Source of the DNA: Sporosarcina luteola
GTDB taxonomy: Bacteria > Bacillota > Bacilli > Bacillales_A > Planococcaceae
Assembly: GCF_023715585.1 (NCBI RefSeq)
Contig: NZ_JAMBOK010000002.1
Coordinates: 62,001 to 126,000 of the forward strand
Length of the DNA stretch: 64,000 nucleotides
Direction: 5' to 3'
Shown here: positions 53,131 through 63,212 of the stretch, piece by piece
Numbering within the stretch: position 1 is the first letter of the stretch
Layout of the letters: each line of letters starts with the position of its first letter
Translations under genes and position numbers: made by a program
Notes under the pieces: model-generated
What the model saw: the letters and a program-made list of their open reading frames with translations, nothing else
The model's database searches: none
Told to the model about the DNA's origin: nothing

Positions 53131-54756
53131 ATGGGAGTAGGAAAGCTGAAGTGGAATAGTCCTGAACAACTGGAAAACTTATTGTGCGAATTGGTCAGTT
53201 GGGAAAGTCGCACAGGAACAGCGGGGGAAGTCGAGTTTTCAACGAGACTGGTAAAGAAGCTACTGGAATTGCAGTATTTTCAAGAACACAGCTCCCATCT
53301 TCATTTCCATGATGCAGGCAAAGGGAGAAATGCGGTGACCGCCCTTTATAACAGTGGGGCGACGAATAAAACGATTGTGTTGATCAGCCATTTTGACACT
53401 GTTCATACAAAGGAGTTTGGCGCGGGGCTAGAAGAGTTAGCTTTCCAACCTAGGCAACTGACGGAGGAATTGAAAAACCGGATGGCCGACTTGCCGGAGG
53501 ATGCGCAAGAGGATTTGGATTCGGGTGAATACTTGTTTGGCCGCGGAACGATGGATATGAAAATGGGGCTTGTATTGCATCTTCATTTATTGGAAAGGGC
53601 AAGTGTCGAACAGTGGCCGATCAATCTCCTTTTACTGACAGTGCCTGACGAAGAGGTGAATTCTTCCGGAATGAGGGCAGCTGTGAAGGGACTCGTGGAA
53701 TTGAAGGAAGCCTATCAAATGGAATACGAGCTGTTCCTGAACAGTGAGCCGTCCTTTTCACAAAAGCCGCAGGACCCGAATTATTATATCTACTCTGGAA
53801 CGATCGGCAAAATTATGCCATCCGCGCTGTTTTACGGAAGGGAGACGCATGCCGGAGAGCCTTTGAACGGCATGACGAGCCACTATATGGCTTCTTATCT
53901 GACGAGGGCGATGGAGTTCAATTCCGATTTCATGGAAGAAGAGTATGGCGAAAGGACCCCGCTGCCGGTGTGTCTGCAGCAGGTGGATTTAAAGGAAGAT
54001 TATTCGACTCAAACTTCCCATCATAGTGCGGCTTTGTACAATGTCTTTTTAATGCGGCAAAATGCCGACGAGATTATGAAGATATTCAAGCATACTGCTG
54101 AACGGGCGATGGCGGAATGCGCAATGGAGTATAGAGCGGTTTGTGAACGTGAAGGCGTCCAGCCGATCGGGCACATCAACGTACTGGAGTACAAGGAATT
54201 GCTTACGTATGCCAAGGGGAAAATCGGCGGCACGGAAGTTAAAATGATTCTTGAAGAGATCCAGTCGGACGAGTCGTTGGATGAACGGCAAATGTCGATG
54301 CTTATCAGCGACCGACTACTATTGCACTGTCAGGACTTGGCTCCAGCTGTCGTCCTGTTTTATGCCCCTCCGTATTATCCGGCAGTCAATTCATCCGATG
54401 ACGAGCTCGTTCAAGAAAAGATTGCCCTTGTGCAAAAGATTCTACTTGAAGAGTTTCATGTGGAAGCAAAGCAAGTGCATTATTTCAATGGAATCTCTGA
54501 TCTCAGCTATGTGAATTATGACACGGCAGATTCCGGCTGGCAGTCTTATATTGAAAACACACCCGTGTGGGGAGATACCTATAGCATCCCTTTCAAGGAA
54601 ATGCAGCAGCTTCAGGCGCCTGTGCTGAATATCGGGCCGTATGGGAAAGATGCGCATAAGCTGACCGAGCGATTGCATAAAAAGAGTGCGTTCCACTATA
54701 CCCCCCACGTGTTAGGGGAGGTCATTGAAAGCATGTTTTCTCTCATAGAGGCATGA
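53131..54756 (+). CDS. rocB: RocB-like M20-family peptidase
   Basis: 541 residues, the length of B. subtilis RocB. M20 landmarks: LISHFDTVH (metal His and catalytic Asp), GRGTMDMKMGL (bridging Asp), VPDEEVNSSG (general base Glu and ligand). RocB belongs to the arginine-utilisation regulon of Bacillus, but its reaction is not established. No rocA, rocD, rocF or rocR is adjacent. The ATG at 53131 follows GGGGG by seven bases; an ATG at 53083 would add 16 residues. Confidence 0.88.
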   Translation: MGVGKLKWNSPEQLENLLCELVSWESRTGTAGEVEFSTRLVKKLLELQYFQEHSSHLHFHDAGKGRNAVTALYNSGATNKTIVLISHFDTVHTKEFGAGLEELAFQPRQLTEELKNRMADLPEDAQEDLDSGEYLFGRGTMDMKMGLVLHLHLLERASVEQWPINLLLLTVPDEEVNSSGMRAAVKGLVELKEAYQMEYELFLNSEPSFSQKPQDPNYYIYSGTIGKIMPSALFYGRETHAGEPLNGMTSHYMASYLTRAMEFNSDFMEEEYGERTPLPVCLQQVDLKEDYSTQTSHHSAALYNVFLMRQNADEIMKIFKHTAERAMAECAMEYRAVCEREGVQPIGHINVLEYKELLTYAKGKIGGTEVKMILEEIQSDESLDERQMSMLISDRLLLHCQDLAPAVVLFYAPPYYPAVNSSDDELVQEKIALVQKILLEEFHVEAKQVHYFNGISDLSYVNYDTADSGWQSYIENTPVWGDTYSIPFKEMQQLQAPVLNIGPYGKDAHKLTERLHKKSAFHYTPHVLGEVIESMFSLIEA

Positions 54757-54899
54757 TTCCCCGGATGCCAATCCTTTTCATCGAGGGTTGGCCTTTTTAC
54801 TTGTTGAAGAAAAAAGTCTTCCATTACTACTGTTTACCGATCATTAATTGTACAATATTCATAGGGAATAGTTTTGAAGATTATGAAAGGGGTGGGAAG

Positions 54900-56162
54900 A
54901 TGGGAAAAGGGAAGTACTCAAGGACGGAGAAAAGTTGGATGTTTTATGACTGGGCGAACTCGGCCTATTCGATTATTATTACAACTGCGGTATTCCCGAT
55001 CTTTTACAAGTCGGTGGCGACAGAAGCAGGTGTTGGACTGACGCAGTCTACAGCGTATCTGGGGTATACGGTGGCGATTGCGACATTCATTTTAGCAATG
55101 ATTGGACCGATATTAGGGACGATTGCGGACTATGAGGGATTGAAGAAGAAGTTTTTCTTCGCCTTCTTCCTCATCGGTTCACTGTCTACAATCTCATTGG
55201 CGTTTGTTCCGGAGGGAACCTGGTTACCGTTATTGATCATTTATACGATCACCGCAATCGGATTCCACGGGGCGAATATTTTTTACGACGCCTTTCTGGT
55301 CGATGTAACGCCAGAAGAAAAGATGGATGAAGTCTCTTCACGCGGTTTCGGATTGGGGTATATTGGCAGTACGATTCCGTTCATTATCAGCATTGCCATC
55401 ATCCTGTTGGCGAAACAGGGAGCTATACCACTTTCGACGACAGTCGCGACGAAGCTTGCATTTGTCATTACGGGAATTTGGTGGTTCACCTTCACGATTC
55501 CGATGCTGAAGAATGTTGTGCAGATCCATGCAATTGAACGGGAACCAAGGATTTTGGCTAGCAGCTTCCGCAGGCTTGGTGAGACGTTTAAGGAGATAAA
55601 AAAATACAGGACCGTCTTCATCTTCCTGCTAGCTTATTTCTTTTATATTGATGGGGTTGGTACAATCATTTCAATGTCGACGGCATATGGCACAGATTTG
55701 GGCATTGAGCCGACCGACCTACTGATTGTTCTGTTCGTCACCCAAGTCGTCGCAGCGCCGTTTGCAATTCTTTACGGTAGGCTTGCCCAGCGGTTTTCGG
55801 TGAAAACAATGTTGTATGTCGGGATATTTGTTTATATCATCGTCTGCATCTATGCGTTCTTCTTATCAACTACATTGGATTTTTGGATTTTGGCAATGCT
55901 CGTTGCGACATCGCAAGGCGGAATTCAAGCGTTGAGCCGCTCTTATTTCGCGCAACTGGTGCCAAAAGAGAAGTCCAACGAGTTTTTCGGCTTCTATAAT
56001 ATCTTCGGGAAATTCGCATCCGTCATGGGACCACTATTGCTTGGGGTGACTGCTACATTGACAGGCAACTCTGCATACGGTGTGTTCAGCCTTGTTATCC
56101 TCTTTATTATTGGAGGAATTCTATTGCGGATGGTGCCGAAGCCAGTAAGTGAGCTTGCATAA
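54900..56162 (+). CDS. UMF1/Atg22-like MFS transporter
   Basis: A 420-residue, 12-helix transporter. SWMFYDWANSAYSIIITTAVFP at the start is the UMF1 family signature, and the second half has GGIQALSRSYFAQLVPKEKSNEFFGFYNI. Relatives are putative amino acid or small-molecule exporters, mostly uncharacterised. The ATG at 54900 follows AAAGGGGTGGG; the 49 residues in frame before it are not family-like. Confidence 0.85.
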   Translation: MGKGKYSRTEKSWMFYDWANSAYSIIITTAVFPIFYKSVATEAGVGLTQSTAYLGYTVAIATFILAMIGPILGTIADYEGLKKKFFFAFFLIGSLSTISLAFVPEGTWLPLLIIYTITAIGFHGANIFYDAFLVDVTPEEKMDEVSSRGFGLGYIGSTIPFIISIAIILLAKQGAIPLSTTVATKLAFVITGIWWFTFTIPMLKNVVQIHAIEREPRILASSFRRLGETFKEIKKYRTVFIFLLAYFFYIDGVGTIISMSTAYGTDLGIEPTDLLIVLFVTQVVAAPFAILYGRLAQRFSVKTMLYVGIFVYIIVCIYAFFLSTTLDFWILAMLVATSQGGIQALSRSYFAQLVPKEKSNEFFGFYNIFGKFASVMGPLLLGVTATLTGNSAYGVFSLVILFIIGGILLRMVPKPVSELA

Positions 56163-56165
56163 AAG

Positions 56166-56212
56166 AAGGCTGTTTCCGATGTCGGTTGCGACGTGGAAAC
56201 AGCCTTTTATTT
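56166..56212. terminator. Bidirectional terminator, UMF1 / CBS-ACT gene
   Basis: AAGGCTGTTTCC pairs with GGAAACAGCCTT, followed by TTATTT. Confidence 0.85.
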
Positions 56213-56229
56213 ATCATCTAATCTTTACG

Positions 56230-56859
56230 TTACTTAGGTGGAATTCTGTGCATTTGCAAGATCCGGAATCCGTGTTTTTCAAGTCTCTCACGTAATTTCA
56301 CCAATTCTTCATCGGATTTTCCGTTTTCGAGCGTAATGACAACCCTTCTAGCGAGTGCTGAGCCGTTATCGAGTGTCAGCATGCCTTCGATGTTCTCGTC
56401 CTTTAGCGTCGTCGTTAACTTTTTGATCATGCCTCGCGCTTCAGTCGATGCAAGTGTTATATTAATGCCGCCTGTCTTCAATCCGAATGCGTCTTCCAGA
56501 ACGCTTTCAATTTTATTATGTGTCAAAATGCCAAGAAGTTTGCCATCCCTGACGACGCTGATGAAAGGCAATGCTTTGATTTCAAGCAAGGCGCTCAAAA
56601 AAGAAGCGTTCTCGTATAAGTAGATGTCTTGGTGTCTCAATAAGGAGTCGATAGGATTCTCGGGATTTCCCTTATCCTCATACAGATAGGAAAGCAGATC
56701 GACTTTGTAAATCATCCCTTTATAGGTGTCATCGATGTCGACGACCGGAATGCACCTGTATCCTGTCTCATTGATTTTTGCAAGTGTTTCAGATACGCTT
56801 TGATTTGACTTTACTGTAGCGACTGCGAGTCTTTCTACTATTAAGTCCCGAATATGCAT
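56230..56859 (-). CDS. cbpA: CBS-pair plus ACT-domain protein, CbpA-like
   Basis: 209 residues: two CBS motifs (about 1-55 and 65-120, the second with PFISVVRDGKLLGILTHNKIE), then an ACT domain (about 130-205, GGINITLASTEARGMI). Proteins of this size and layout in Listeria and related bacilli bind cyclic di-AMP (CbpA). That ligand is inferred here from architecture, so the symbol is tentative. Convergent with the UMF1 gene and monocistronic. Confidence 0.7.
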   Translation of the reverse strand: MHIRDLIVERLAVATVKSNQSVSETLAKINETGYRCIPVVDIDDTYKGMIYKVDLLSYLYEDKGNPENPIDSLLRHQDIYLYENASFLSALLEIKALPFISVVRDGKLLGILTHNKIESVLEDAFGLKTGGINITLASTEARGMIKKLTTTLKDENIEGMLTLDNGSALARRVVITLENGKSDEELVKLRERLEKHGFRILQMHRIPPK

Positions 56860-57001
56860 AAAAGCTCCCCCTCGTTTCTTATAGTTTCTGTTAAGTCCAA
56901 ATTTTTAGTTTAGATTGCTTTTCATTATAAATGAAAATTGGAATATTGTACATGAAAACTTATACGTGTACGAATTGATTATGAAAGGAGTTTGAGGTGC
57001 G

Positions 57002-57640
57002 TTGTTAAACGTGGAATCTCTCCTCGACGTTGTCGGCGAGTTGTTTGCTGATGAAATCTCCATCGTCGTATCGAATACAAAAGAATATATTTACTACAGG
57101 CCGAGCAAGCGGATCGACTTGAAAATCAGACCGGGCGACCCTGTACGGGAAGGAACAATCGCCTATAAGGCACTGACGGAAGGGCAGAAGGTTTCCGAAT
57201 TCATCAACCGTGATGTCTTTGGAGTTCCTTATCACGGAATGGCCGTCCCGTTCCATGATGATGGCGTTTTGGACGGTTGCGTCGTTGCTATCTACCCTGC
57301 ATATACGGAAGGGAAGTCGGTTGTTACAGTAAAAACGGATGACGGCTGGGTGCCGGTCCCATTTCCCGAAGTGAAGTATATTGAAGTGCGGGATCGGAGA
57401 ACGGTCGTCGTCGCGGATCATATTACGGGAACCCATCGGCACTCATTGCAAAACTTTGAATTTGTGCTGCCGCATGAATTGTTCGTCCGTTGCCATCGTT
57501 CGTTCATCGTCAACGTAACACAAATTAAAGCGATTTATCCGGATACCCACTCGACATTCACCCTCTCTATGAACGACGGTGCCCAAATCCCAGTAAGTCA
57601 ATCGTATTCCAGTTATTTTCGTAAACTGTTAGGATTTTAA
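57002..57640 (+). CDS. LytTR-type transcriptional regulator without receiver domain
   Basis: 212 residues. The N-terminal ~100 residues form a PAS-like ligand domain (EYIYYRPSKRIDLKIRPGD, FGVPYHGMAVPF). The C-terminal ~105 residues are LytTR: VKYIEVRDRRTVVVADH and the hallmark ELFVRCHRSFIVNVTQIKAI. It acts without phosphorylation, probably by binding a metabolite. The start is a TTG with GGAG eleven bases upstream. It lies directly ahead of the CoA-transferase gene, its likely target. Confidence 0.82.
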   Translation: MLNVESLLDVVGELFADEISIVVSNTKEYIYYRPSKRIDLKIRPGDPVREGTIAYKALTEGQKVSEFINRDVFGVPYHGMAVPFHDDGVLDGCVVAIYPAYTEGKSVVTVKTDDGWVPVPFPEVKYIEVRDRRTVVVADHITGTHRHSLQNFEFVLPHELFVRCHRSFIVNVTQIKAIYPDTHSTFTLSMNDGAQIPVSQSYSSYFRKLLGF

Positions 57641-57784
57641 GGTGATTAATCAAAAATATGCTGTTTCAGCCACTGAATAAGCTTGTCTGTTTTCAAATCC
57701 GGTAGTTTATTCACAAATCCCCTTTTCAGCACGCAAGCGAGGTATAATTCAATTATCTAAAAGTTATGAAAAGGGGCGATTTAA

Positions 57785-59419
57785 ATGGGTAACCATATGG
57801 ATCGTATCAGACTTGAAAAATTGAAAGACTTGGTCGTGTCACCTGAAGTGGCCGCTTCTTGGATTAAAGATGGAATGACATTAGGGTTGAGCGGATTCAC
57901 ACGTGCAGGTGACGCGAAAGCGGTACCAATGGCGTTAGTAAAACGCGCTGAAACCGAAAAGTTCAAAGTGAATGTGTTCACGGGGGCATCCCTCGGCTCC
58001 GATATCGATAAATTATTCGCGGAAGCGGGCATCGTGAAAAAGAGGCTGCCGTTCCAAGCGGAAAAGGCGATGCGCAACGGCATTAACAACGGGGAACTGC
58101 TTTTTGTCGACCATCATCTATCCCATACGGCAGAGTGGATCCGCACAAATGTGACCGAACCGATCGACTTCGCAATATTGGAAGCGATTTCAGTGACGGA
58201 GGATGGAATGATCATTCCGTCTACTTCCGTAGGCAACTCGTTATCATTTGCGCAGCATGCAAAGGAAATTATTATTGAAATAAATACAGCACATTCGACA
58301 GCATGGGAAGGCATCCATGATTTGTATGACCCGGGCAAACAGGGCGAACGGAACCCGATTCCATTGACGGCAGCGAGCGACCGGATTGGTACGGTCGGCA
58401 TTCCAATTGACGTGGATCGAGTGAAGGGTATTGTGTTCACTCACCAACAGGACTCTCCGTCAACCATCACTCAGCCTGACCGCGACACGGAAGTTATGGC
58501 AGAGCATCTGCTATCCTTCCTTCGTTCGGAAGTGGAAGCGGGAAGATTGACGAACCGGCTAGCCCCTCTCCAATCAGGAATCGGCTCTCAAGCGAATGCG
58601 GTTCTGCATGGTTTGCTTGACTCGGAATTCGAGGATCTTGAAGTGTATTCCGAAGTGCTGCAGGACGCGGTATTCGATTTGATTGACGCGGGCAAAATCC
58701 GCACCGCTTCGTGTGCGTCAATTACGCTGTCGCAGGAGAAGATGGAAAAGGTCTTCAACAATCTGGATAACTACCGGGACAAACTGATCATGCGTCCACA
58801 GGAAATTTCAAATCATCCCGAAATTATCCGCCGACTCGGTTTGATTTCCATCAACACTGCGCTTGAACTCGATATTTACGGCAACGTCAATTCGACCCAT
58901 GTGACGGGGACGAAGATGATGAACGGCATTGGCGGCTCCGGTGATTTCGCCAGGAATGCAAGGCTTGCCATCTTTGTCACGAAATCGATTGCTAAAAACG
59001 GAGACATTTCAAGCATCGTGCCGTTCGTTTCGCATGTGGATCATACGGAGCATGACGTCGATGTCATCGTGACGGAGCACGGGTATGCGGATCTGCGCGG
59101 ACTTGCGCCGAGAGAACGTGTCGAGCTGATCATCGGCAATTGTGCGCACCCGATGTACCGTACGCAACTATGGGAGTACTTCTACGAAGCTCTTGATAGA
59201 GGCGGCCACACGCCGCATGTGCTTGAAAAAGCATTCTCCTGGCATGTGAATCTCATGCAGCATGGTACGTGCGCCCACTTACTGAGAAACGCGTCTAACG
59301 TCAACCAACCCATCGAACTTTGCTATATACCCGCCAATGAAAAAAAGCAGCCAATGGGGCTGCTTTTTTTCGTTCTCTACATCAATTTCGAAATGAACAT
59401 TGTTGCGATCCCGAAGTAG
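57785..59419 (+). CDS. Succinyl-CoA:acetate CoA-transferase family protein, 3' end apparently frameshifted
   Basis: Belongs to the acetyl-CoA hydrolase/transferase family, which moves CoA between succinate and acetate (or hydrolyses acetyl-CoA). Landmarks: LGLSGFTRAGDAKAVP, TGASLGSDID, INTALELDIYGNVNSTHV with the active-site glutamate region, and the glycine-rich GIGGSGDFARNA. The start follows AAGGGGCG. The last ~50 residues, after WHVNLMQHGT, are not family-like, run through the terminator and overlap mgtE by 43 bp. In another frame the sequence reads VRPLTEKRV and stops at 59298, so one base seems missing near 59269. The catalytic core is unaffected. Confidence 0.9.
   Translation: MGNHMDRIRLEKLKDLVVSPEVAASWIKDGMTLGLSGFTRAGDAKAVPMALVKRAETEKFKVNVFTGASLGSDIDKLFAEAGIVKKRLPFQAEKAMRNGINNGELLFVDHHLSHTAEWIRTNVTEPIDFAILEAISVTEDGMIIPSTSVGNSLSFAQHAKEIIIEINTAHSTAWEGIHDLYDPGKQGERNPIPLTAASDRIGTVGIPIDVDRVKGIVFTHQQDSPSTITQPDRDTEVMAEHLLSFLRSEVEAGRLTNRLAPLQSGIGSQANAVLHGLLDSEFEDLEVYSEVLQDAVFDLIDAGKIRTASCASITLSQEKMEKVFNNLDNYRDKLIMRPQEISNHPEIIRRLGLISINTALELDIYGNVNSTHVTGTKMMNGIGGSGDFARNARLAIFVTKSIAKNGDISSIVPFVSHVDHTEHDVDVIVTEHGYADLRGLAPRERVELIIGNCAHPMYRTQLWEYFYEALDRGGHTPHVLEKAFSWHVNLMQHGTCAHLLRNASNVNQPIELCYIPANEKKQPMGLLFFVLYINFEMNIVAIPK
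59341..59370. terminator. Bidirectional terminator, CoA-transferase / mgtE
   Basis: AAAAAAGCAGCC-AATG-GGGCTGCTTTTTTT. It lies inside the annotated 3' end of the CoA-transferase frame, which supports an earlier true stop. Confidence 0.85.
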
Positions 59420-60735
59420 ATCAATAAGGATAAAATGTCATTGATCGTCGTAATGAGCGGGCCGGATGCTACCGCAGGATCGACTTTGAATTTACTCAAG
59501 ATCAACGGAATAATGGTTCCTGCCAACGTCCCGATGATCAGCGTCGCGACGAGGGAAGAGCCGACGACTAGACCAAGTGTGAAGCTGTCTTGCCAAATAT
59601 ACGCAATGACGGAGATGACAGCACCACAGACAATTCCGAGCATGATGCCGACGAGCAATTCTCGGAATACCAGGCTAAGTGTCTTTTTCATCGTCAATTC
59701 CTCGGTGACAAGCCCACGGACGACGACAGCCAACGATTGGGTTCCTGTGTTTCCGGTCATTCCCGCAATCATCGGCATGAAAAACGCCAATGCCACGACA
59801 GCTTCGAGTGTTGCCTCGAATTTCGCAATAATGCTACCTGATACGAGCCCTATGAATAAAAGCAAAATAAGCCAAGGGAGCCGTTTATATGTTGCGACAA
59901 GGGGTTTTGTATAAAAGTCGATCTCTTTACCGGAAGCAAGCAACATATCAATATCCTGATTCGCTTCCCTAACGACTATATCGAGTACATCGTCAGCAGT
60001 AATGATGCCGACTAAAATATTGTTATCATTCACAACGGGAACGGACAAGAAATCATGCCGTCCGATCATCCTGGCGACTTCACTCTCTTTCGTATTTTCA
60101 TGCACCTTGACGATGTCCGTCGTCATTACATCTGTTATCGCATCACCAGGTTCGTTCAAGAGCAAGTCACGATAGGAAGCGACGCCGACCAATTCTTTTT
60201 CATCATTGATGACATAAACGTAATTCAAATAATCCGCGAAATCCCGGAAGTATTTCAACTTATTGATTGTTTTTTCAACCGTATAGGATTCATGGACCCA
60301 CACGTACTGGCTGATCATCGCGCGACCGGCTGACTTTTTCGGATACTTCATCTTTTTACGGATGTCCTTCTTTTCTTCGTCCCGCATTTCGGCAATGAGT
60401 GCATTGACCTCTTTATCAGGTAAATCGGACAGTAGATGGGCAAGGTCGTCGCTCTTCAATAGTTCCAGTAATTCCGTGGAGCGGACGGCTCCGATCTTCT
60501 TCAATACGCGAAGCTGTTCGCTGCGAGTCAAATATCTAAGCAACGTCACGAGCTGATCTAAAGAGAGCCACTCTAAAAATAGAATTCTTCTCTTACGGGG
60601 TAGTCCCCGGTAATGTCTCGATACTTCATATGAGCTTAATTCACTTACGATCTTTTGAAATGTATCCTTTTGCCCTTCCTTCAAAACGTGGACAATCGCG
60701 CGCGAAACATCTTCTTTTTCACCGTTTAATGCCAT
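59377..60735 (-). CDS. mgtE: MgtE magnesium transporter
   Basis: 452 residues in the MgtE order: N domain (about 1-130, with LPDKEVNALIAEM), CBS pair (about 135-255), plug helix, then five membrane helices (about 285-450). The selectivity segment GNTGTQSLAVVVRGL and the family end VDPAVASGPLITTINDILSL are present. It imports Mg2+ and is gated by Mg2+ binding to the CBS/N domains. GAAGGGG precedes the ATG. No M-box riboswitch could be recognised in the 200 bp upstream. Confidence 0.93.
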   Translation of the reverse strand: MALNGEKEDVSRAIVHVLKEGQKDTFQKIVSELSSYEVSRHYRGLPRKRRILFLEWLSLDQLVTLLRYLTRSEQLRVLKKIGAVRSTELLELLKSDDLAHLLSDLPDKEVNALIAEMRDEEKKDIRKKMKYPKKSAGRAMISQYVWVHESYTVEKTINKLKYFRDFADYLNYVYVINDEKELVGVASYRDLLLNEPGDAITDVMTTDIVKVHENTKESEVARMIGRHDFLSVPVVNDNNILVGIITADDVLDIVVREANQDIDMLLASGKEIDFYTKPLVATYKRLPWLILLLFIGLVSGSIIAKFEATLEAVVALAFFMPMIAGMTGNTGTQSLAVVVRGLVTEELTMKKTLSLVFRELLVGIMLGIVCGAVISVIAYIWQDSFTLGLVVGSSLVATLIIGTLAGTIIPLILSKFKVDPAVASGPLITTINDILSLLIYFGIATMFISKLM

Positions 60736-60940
60736 GACCCCTTCACCTCTCTTTTTATGTATAGGAAAGCCTTGCTAACTTGTTCAATTCCCTGTTTCTA
60801 TTGTGAATAAACGGAATGGAGTCGCTGAACTATACTCTAGTAAAAATCAGAAAGTAATGTTTAGCACGAAAATGATAGGGAAAGAGAGTTAGTAAGCAAG
60901 AAATAGACGGCATCTTGTCGGGAAAAAGGGAGTTAGTAAA

Positions 60941-61753
60941 ATGGGAAAATGGAAAACGCTATTATTTTTACTTATTGCTGCAACATTCGTGCTAGCGGCT
61001 TGCGGTGGTGACAAGACCGAAGCGAATGGCGACGGGTATCGCCTTGTTGAGAAAGGCAAATTGACATATGCGGCAAGTGGTCTCTATAAACCGTTCAATT
61101 TCGAGGAAAATGGCGAATTGACGGGGTTCGATATGGAAATTGGAGCGGCGATTGCGGAGAGGATGGGCCTGGAGCCGAATCCGGTGACGAACCCATTCGA
61201 AACGATCCTTCAAGGACTAGTCGCGAATAAATACGATGCCATCATCGGTTCGATGGCTTATACGAAAAAACGCGCCGAGCAAGCAGCCTTCACAGAACCG
61301 TACTATTATTCAGGCGGAATGATCTGGGTCGCGGAGGACAATAACGATATCAAGTCCCCTGAAGACCTGAAAGGCAAGAAGATCGGCGTCATTGCACAAT
61401 CAACATATGAAGAGCCGGCAAAGGAATTATCGGACAATCTTCAATACTATAGCAGCGATGTCGTCGCACTGAAAGATTTGACGGTCGAAAATCGATTGGA
61501 TGCCGTCATTACATCGGACATCGTCGGTTTCGAAGCAAAGGATAACGGCTTTGCCATTAAAGAAGTCGGCAACCCGTTATGGGTCGAACAGCCTTCGGTT
61601 GCGGTGAAAAAGGATAATGAAGAGCTCCGTGACGCGATTGACAAAGCCCTGAAAGAAATTATCGATGACGGAACGTATGAGGAAATTTCGCAAAAATGGT
61701 TCGGCCGGAATCTATTGGATATCGATTTGGAAGATGCTGAACTACTAGAATAA
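60941..61753 (+). CDS. Polar amino acid ABC importer, binding lipoprotein
   Basis: 270 residues: signal peptide with lipobox LAAC (cysteine at residue 21), then a family-3 solute-binding fold with GELTGFDMEIGAAIAERMG and SMAYTKKRAEQAAFTEPYYYSGG. It binds an amino acid outside the cell; cystine, arginine and glutamine are all possible and the sequence does not decide. GGGAG precedes the ATG. First gene of a three-gene importer operon. Confidence 0.9.
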   Translation: MGKWKTLLFLLIAATFVLAACGGDKTEANGDGYRLVEKGKLTYAASGLYKPFNFEENGELTGFDMEIGAAIAERMGLEPNPVTNPFETILQGLVANKYDAIIGSMAYTKKRAEQAAFTEPYYYSGGMIWVAEDNNDIKSPEDLKGKKIGVIAQSTYEEPAKELSDNLQYYSSDVVALKDLTVENRLDAVITSDIVGFEAKDNGFAIKEVGNPLWVEQPSVAVKKDNEELRDAIDKALKEIIDDGTYEEISQKWFGRNLLDIDLEDAELLE

Positions 61754-61785
61754 AACAGATTTGTAACGGAAAGAGGGAGTGACCA

Positions 61786-62454
61786 GTGCCTGATATATTG
61801 ATAACGTTATCTGAAGTGTTCATGCGCACGTACGAAGGCTTCCTGAAAGCGGCACTTGTCACATTGAAAATAACTGCCATTGCCATTGTGTTGGGAACCG
61901 TGTTCGGGATTGTCTTTGCGTTAATGAAAATATCGAGATCGAAAATCTTACAAACGATTGCAAACTTATATATTACGTTAATCCGCGGGACGCCGCTCAT
62001 CGTACAGATCATGTTTTTATACTATGGGATTACGTCGATCGTCGTCCTGTCGAATTTCTGGGCAGGGGCGATTGCACTCGGTGTCCATAACGGGGCCTAT
62101 ATTGCGGAAGTGTTCCGGGGGGCGATCCAAGGGGTTGACCGCGGGCAGCGGGAGGCGAGCCTTGCACTCGGCATGAATCGCAGTCAAGCGATGCGCCGTA
62201 TCATCTTTCCACAAGCATTGCGCCGTGCTATTCCGCCGCTCGGCAACCAGTTCATCATTACATTGAAGGATTCGTCACTCGTCTATGTTATTGGAGTGAC
62301 GGAACTGTTCGGCCTCGCAAATCGGGAGGCGGCGTCATCCTTCTTGCCGTTCGAGACATTCCTTGTCGTAGGCATGTATTACCTTGTTCTCGTCCTGATC
62401 TTCACAGGGCTCTTGAAGCTGTATGAGAATAAATTGAACGTGGACAAATCGTAG
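61786..62454 (+). CDS. Polar amino acid ABC importer, permease
   Basis: 222 residues, HisM/GlnP type, about five helices. YITLIRGTPLIVQIMFLYYG is the typical segment, and the ATPase-docking loop is EASLALGMNRSQAMRRIIFPQ. The start is a GTG after AGAGGGAG. Second gene of the operon. Confidence 0.9.
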   Translation: MPDILITLSEVFMRTYEGFLKAALVTLKITAIAIVLGTVFGIVFALMKISRSKILQTIANLYITLIRGTPLIVQIMFLYYGITSIVVLSNFWAGAIALGVHNGAYIAEVFRGAIQGVDRGQREASLALGMNRSQAMRRIIFPQALRRAIPPLGNQFIITLKDSSLVYVIGVTELFGLANREAASSFLPFETFLVVGMYYLVLVLIFTGLLKLYENKLNVDKS

Positions 62455-62469
62455 GCTGGAGGAAATCAC

Positions 62470-63195
62470 ATGATTAAAACAACAAATCTCCATAAATCAT
62501 TCGGTGATCTCGAAGTGTTGAAAGGGATCGATATCGACATTAATCCGGGTGAGGTCGTCGTACTTGTCGGAGTGAGTGGCTCCGGGAAAAGCACATTGCT
62601 GCGCTGCCTGAACTTCCTTGAAAAGGCGCAAGAGGGAGACATTTTGATCGACGGGCGGAAAATCGACCGGAAGAAGGACGACTTATCGAATGTCCGTGCA
62701 GAAGTGGGCATGGTGTTCCAGCACTTCAACCTGTTTCCGCATAAGACGGTGCTTGAAAACATTATGGAAGCTCCGTTGATCGTGAAGAAGGCGGATAAGG
62801 AGAAGGCGAAGCAACTGGCGCTTGCCCTGTTGGATAAAGTCGGGCTGTCCGATAAAGCGGATGTCTATCCGAATAAATTATCGGGCGGGCAGAAACAGCG
62901 TGTAGCCATCGCACGGGCGCTCGCAATGGAGCCGAAAGCGTTGTTATTCGATGAACCGACATCCGCACTCGATCCGGAGCTCGTCGGGGAAGTCCTTCAA
63001 GTGATGAAGGAGCTTGCCGATGAAGGGATGACGATGGTCGTCGTGACACACGAAATGAAATTCGCCAAAGAGGTGGCGGACCGCATCATCATGCTCGATG
63101 AAGGGCGTATCATTGAAGATGCCGACCCGGATACATTTTTCAACCGCTCCACAAACGAACGGACACGGCAATTTTTGGAGATGGTGGATTTATAG
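62470..63195 (+). CDS. Polar amino acid ABC importer, ATP-binding subunit
   Basis: 241 residues: Walker [11 protein letters not shown]-loop [10 protein letters not shown], signature LSGGQKQR, Walker [15 protein letters not shown]-loop VTHEM. GlnQ/HisP subfamily. GGAGG lies just before the ATG, 15 bp after the permease stop. Last gene of the operon. Confidence 0.92.
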   Translation: MIKTTNLHKSFGDLEVLKGIDIDINPGEVVVLVGVSGSGKSTLLRCLNFLEKAQEGDILIDGRKIDRKKDDLSNVRAEVGMVFQHFNLFPHKTVLENIMEAPLIVKKADKEKAKQLALALLDKVGLSDKADVYPNKLSGGQKQRVAIARALAMEPKALLFDEPTSALDPELVGEVLQVMKELADEGMTMVVVTHEMKFAKEVADRIIMLDEGRIIEDADPDTFFNRSTNERTRQFLEMVDL

Positions 63196-63212
63196 GACTG
63201 AACATATAGCGA

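Noticed and set aside
60736-60940. M-box magnesium riboswitch upstream of mgtE
   Set aside because: The available ~200 bp show no recognisable M-box core or terminator fork.
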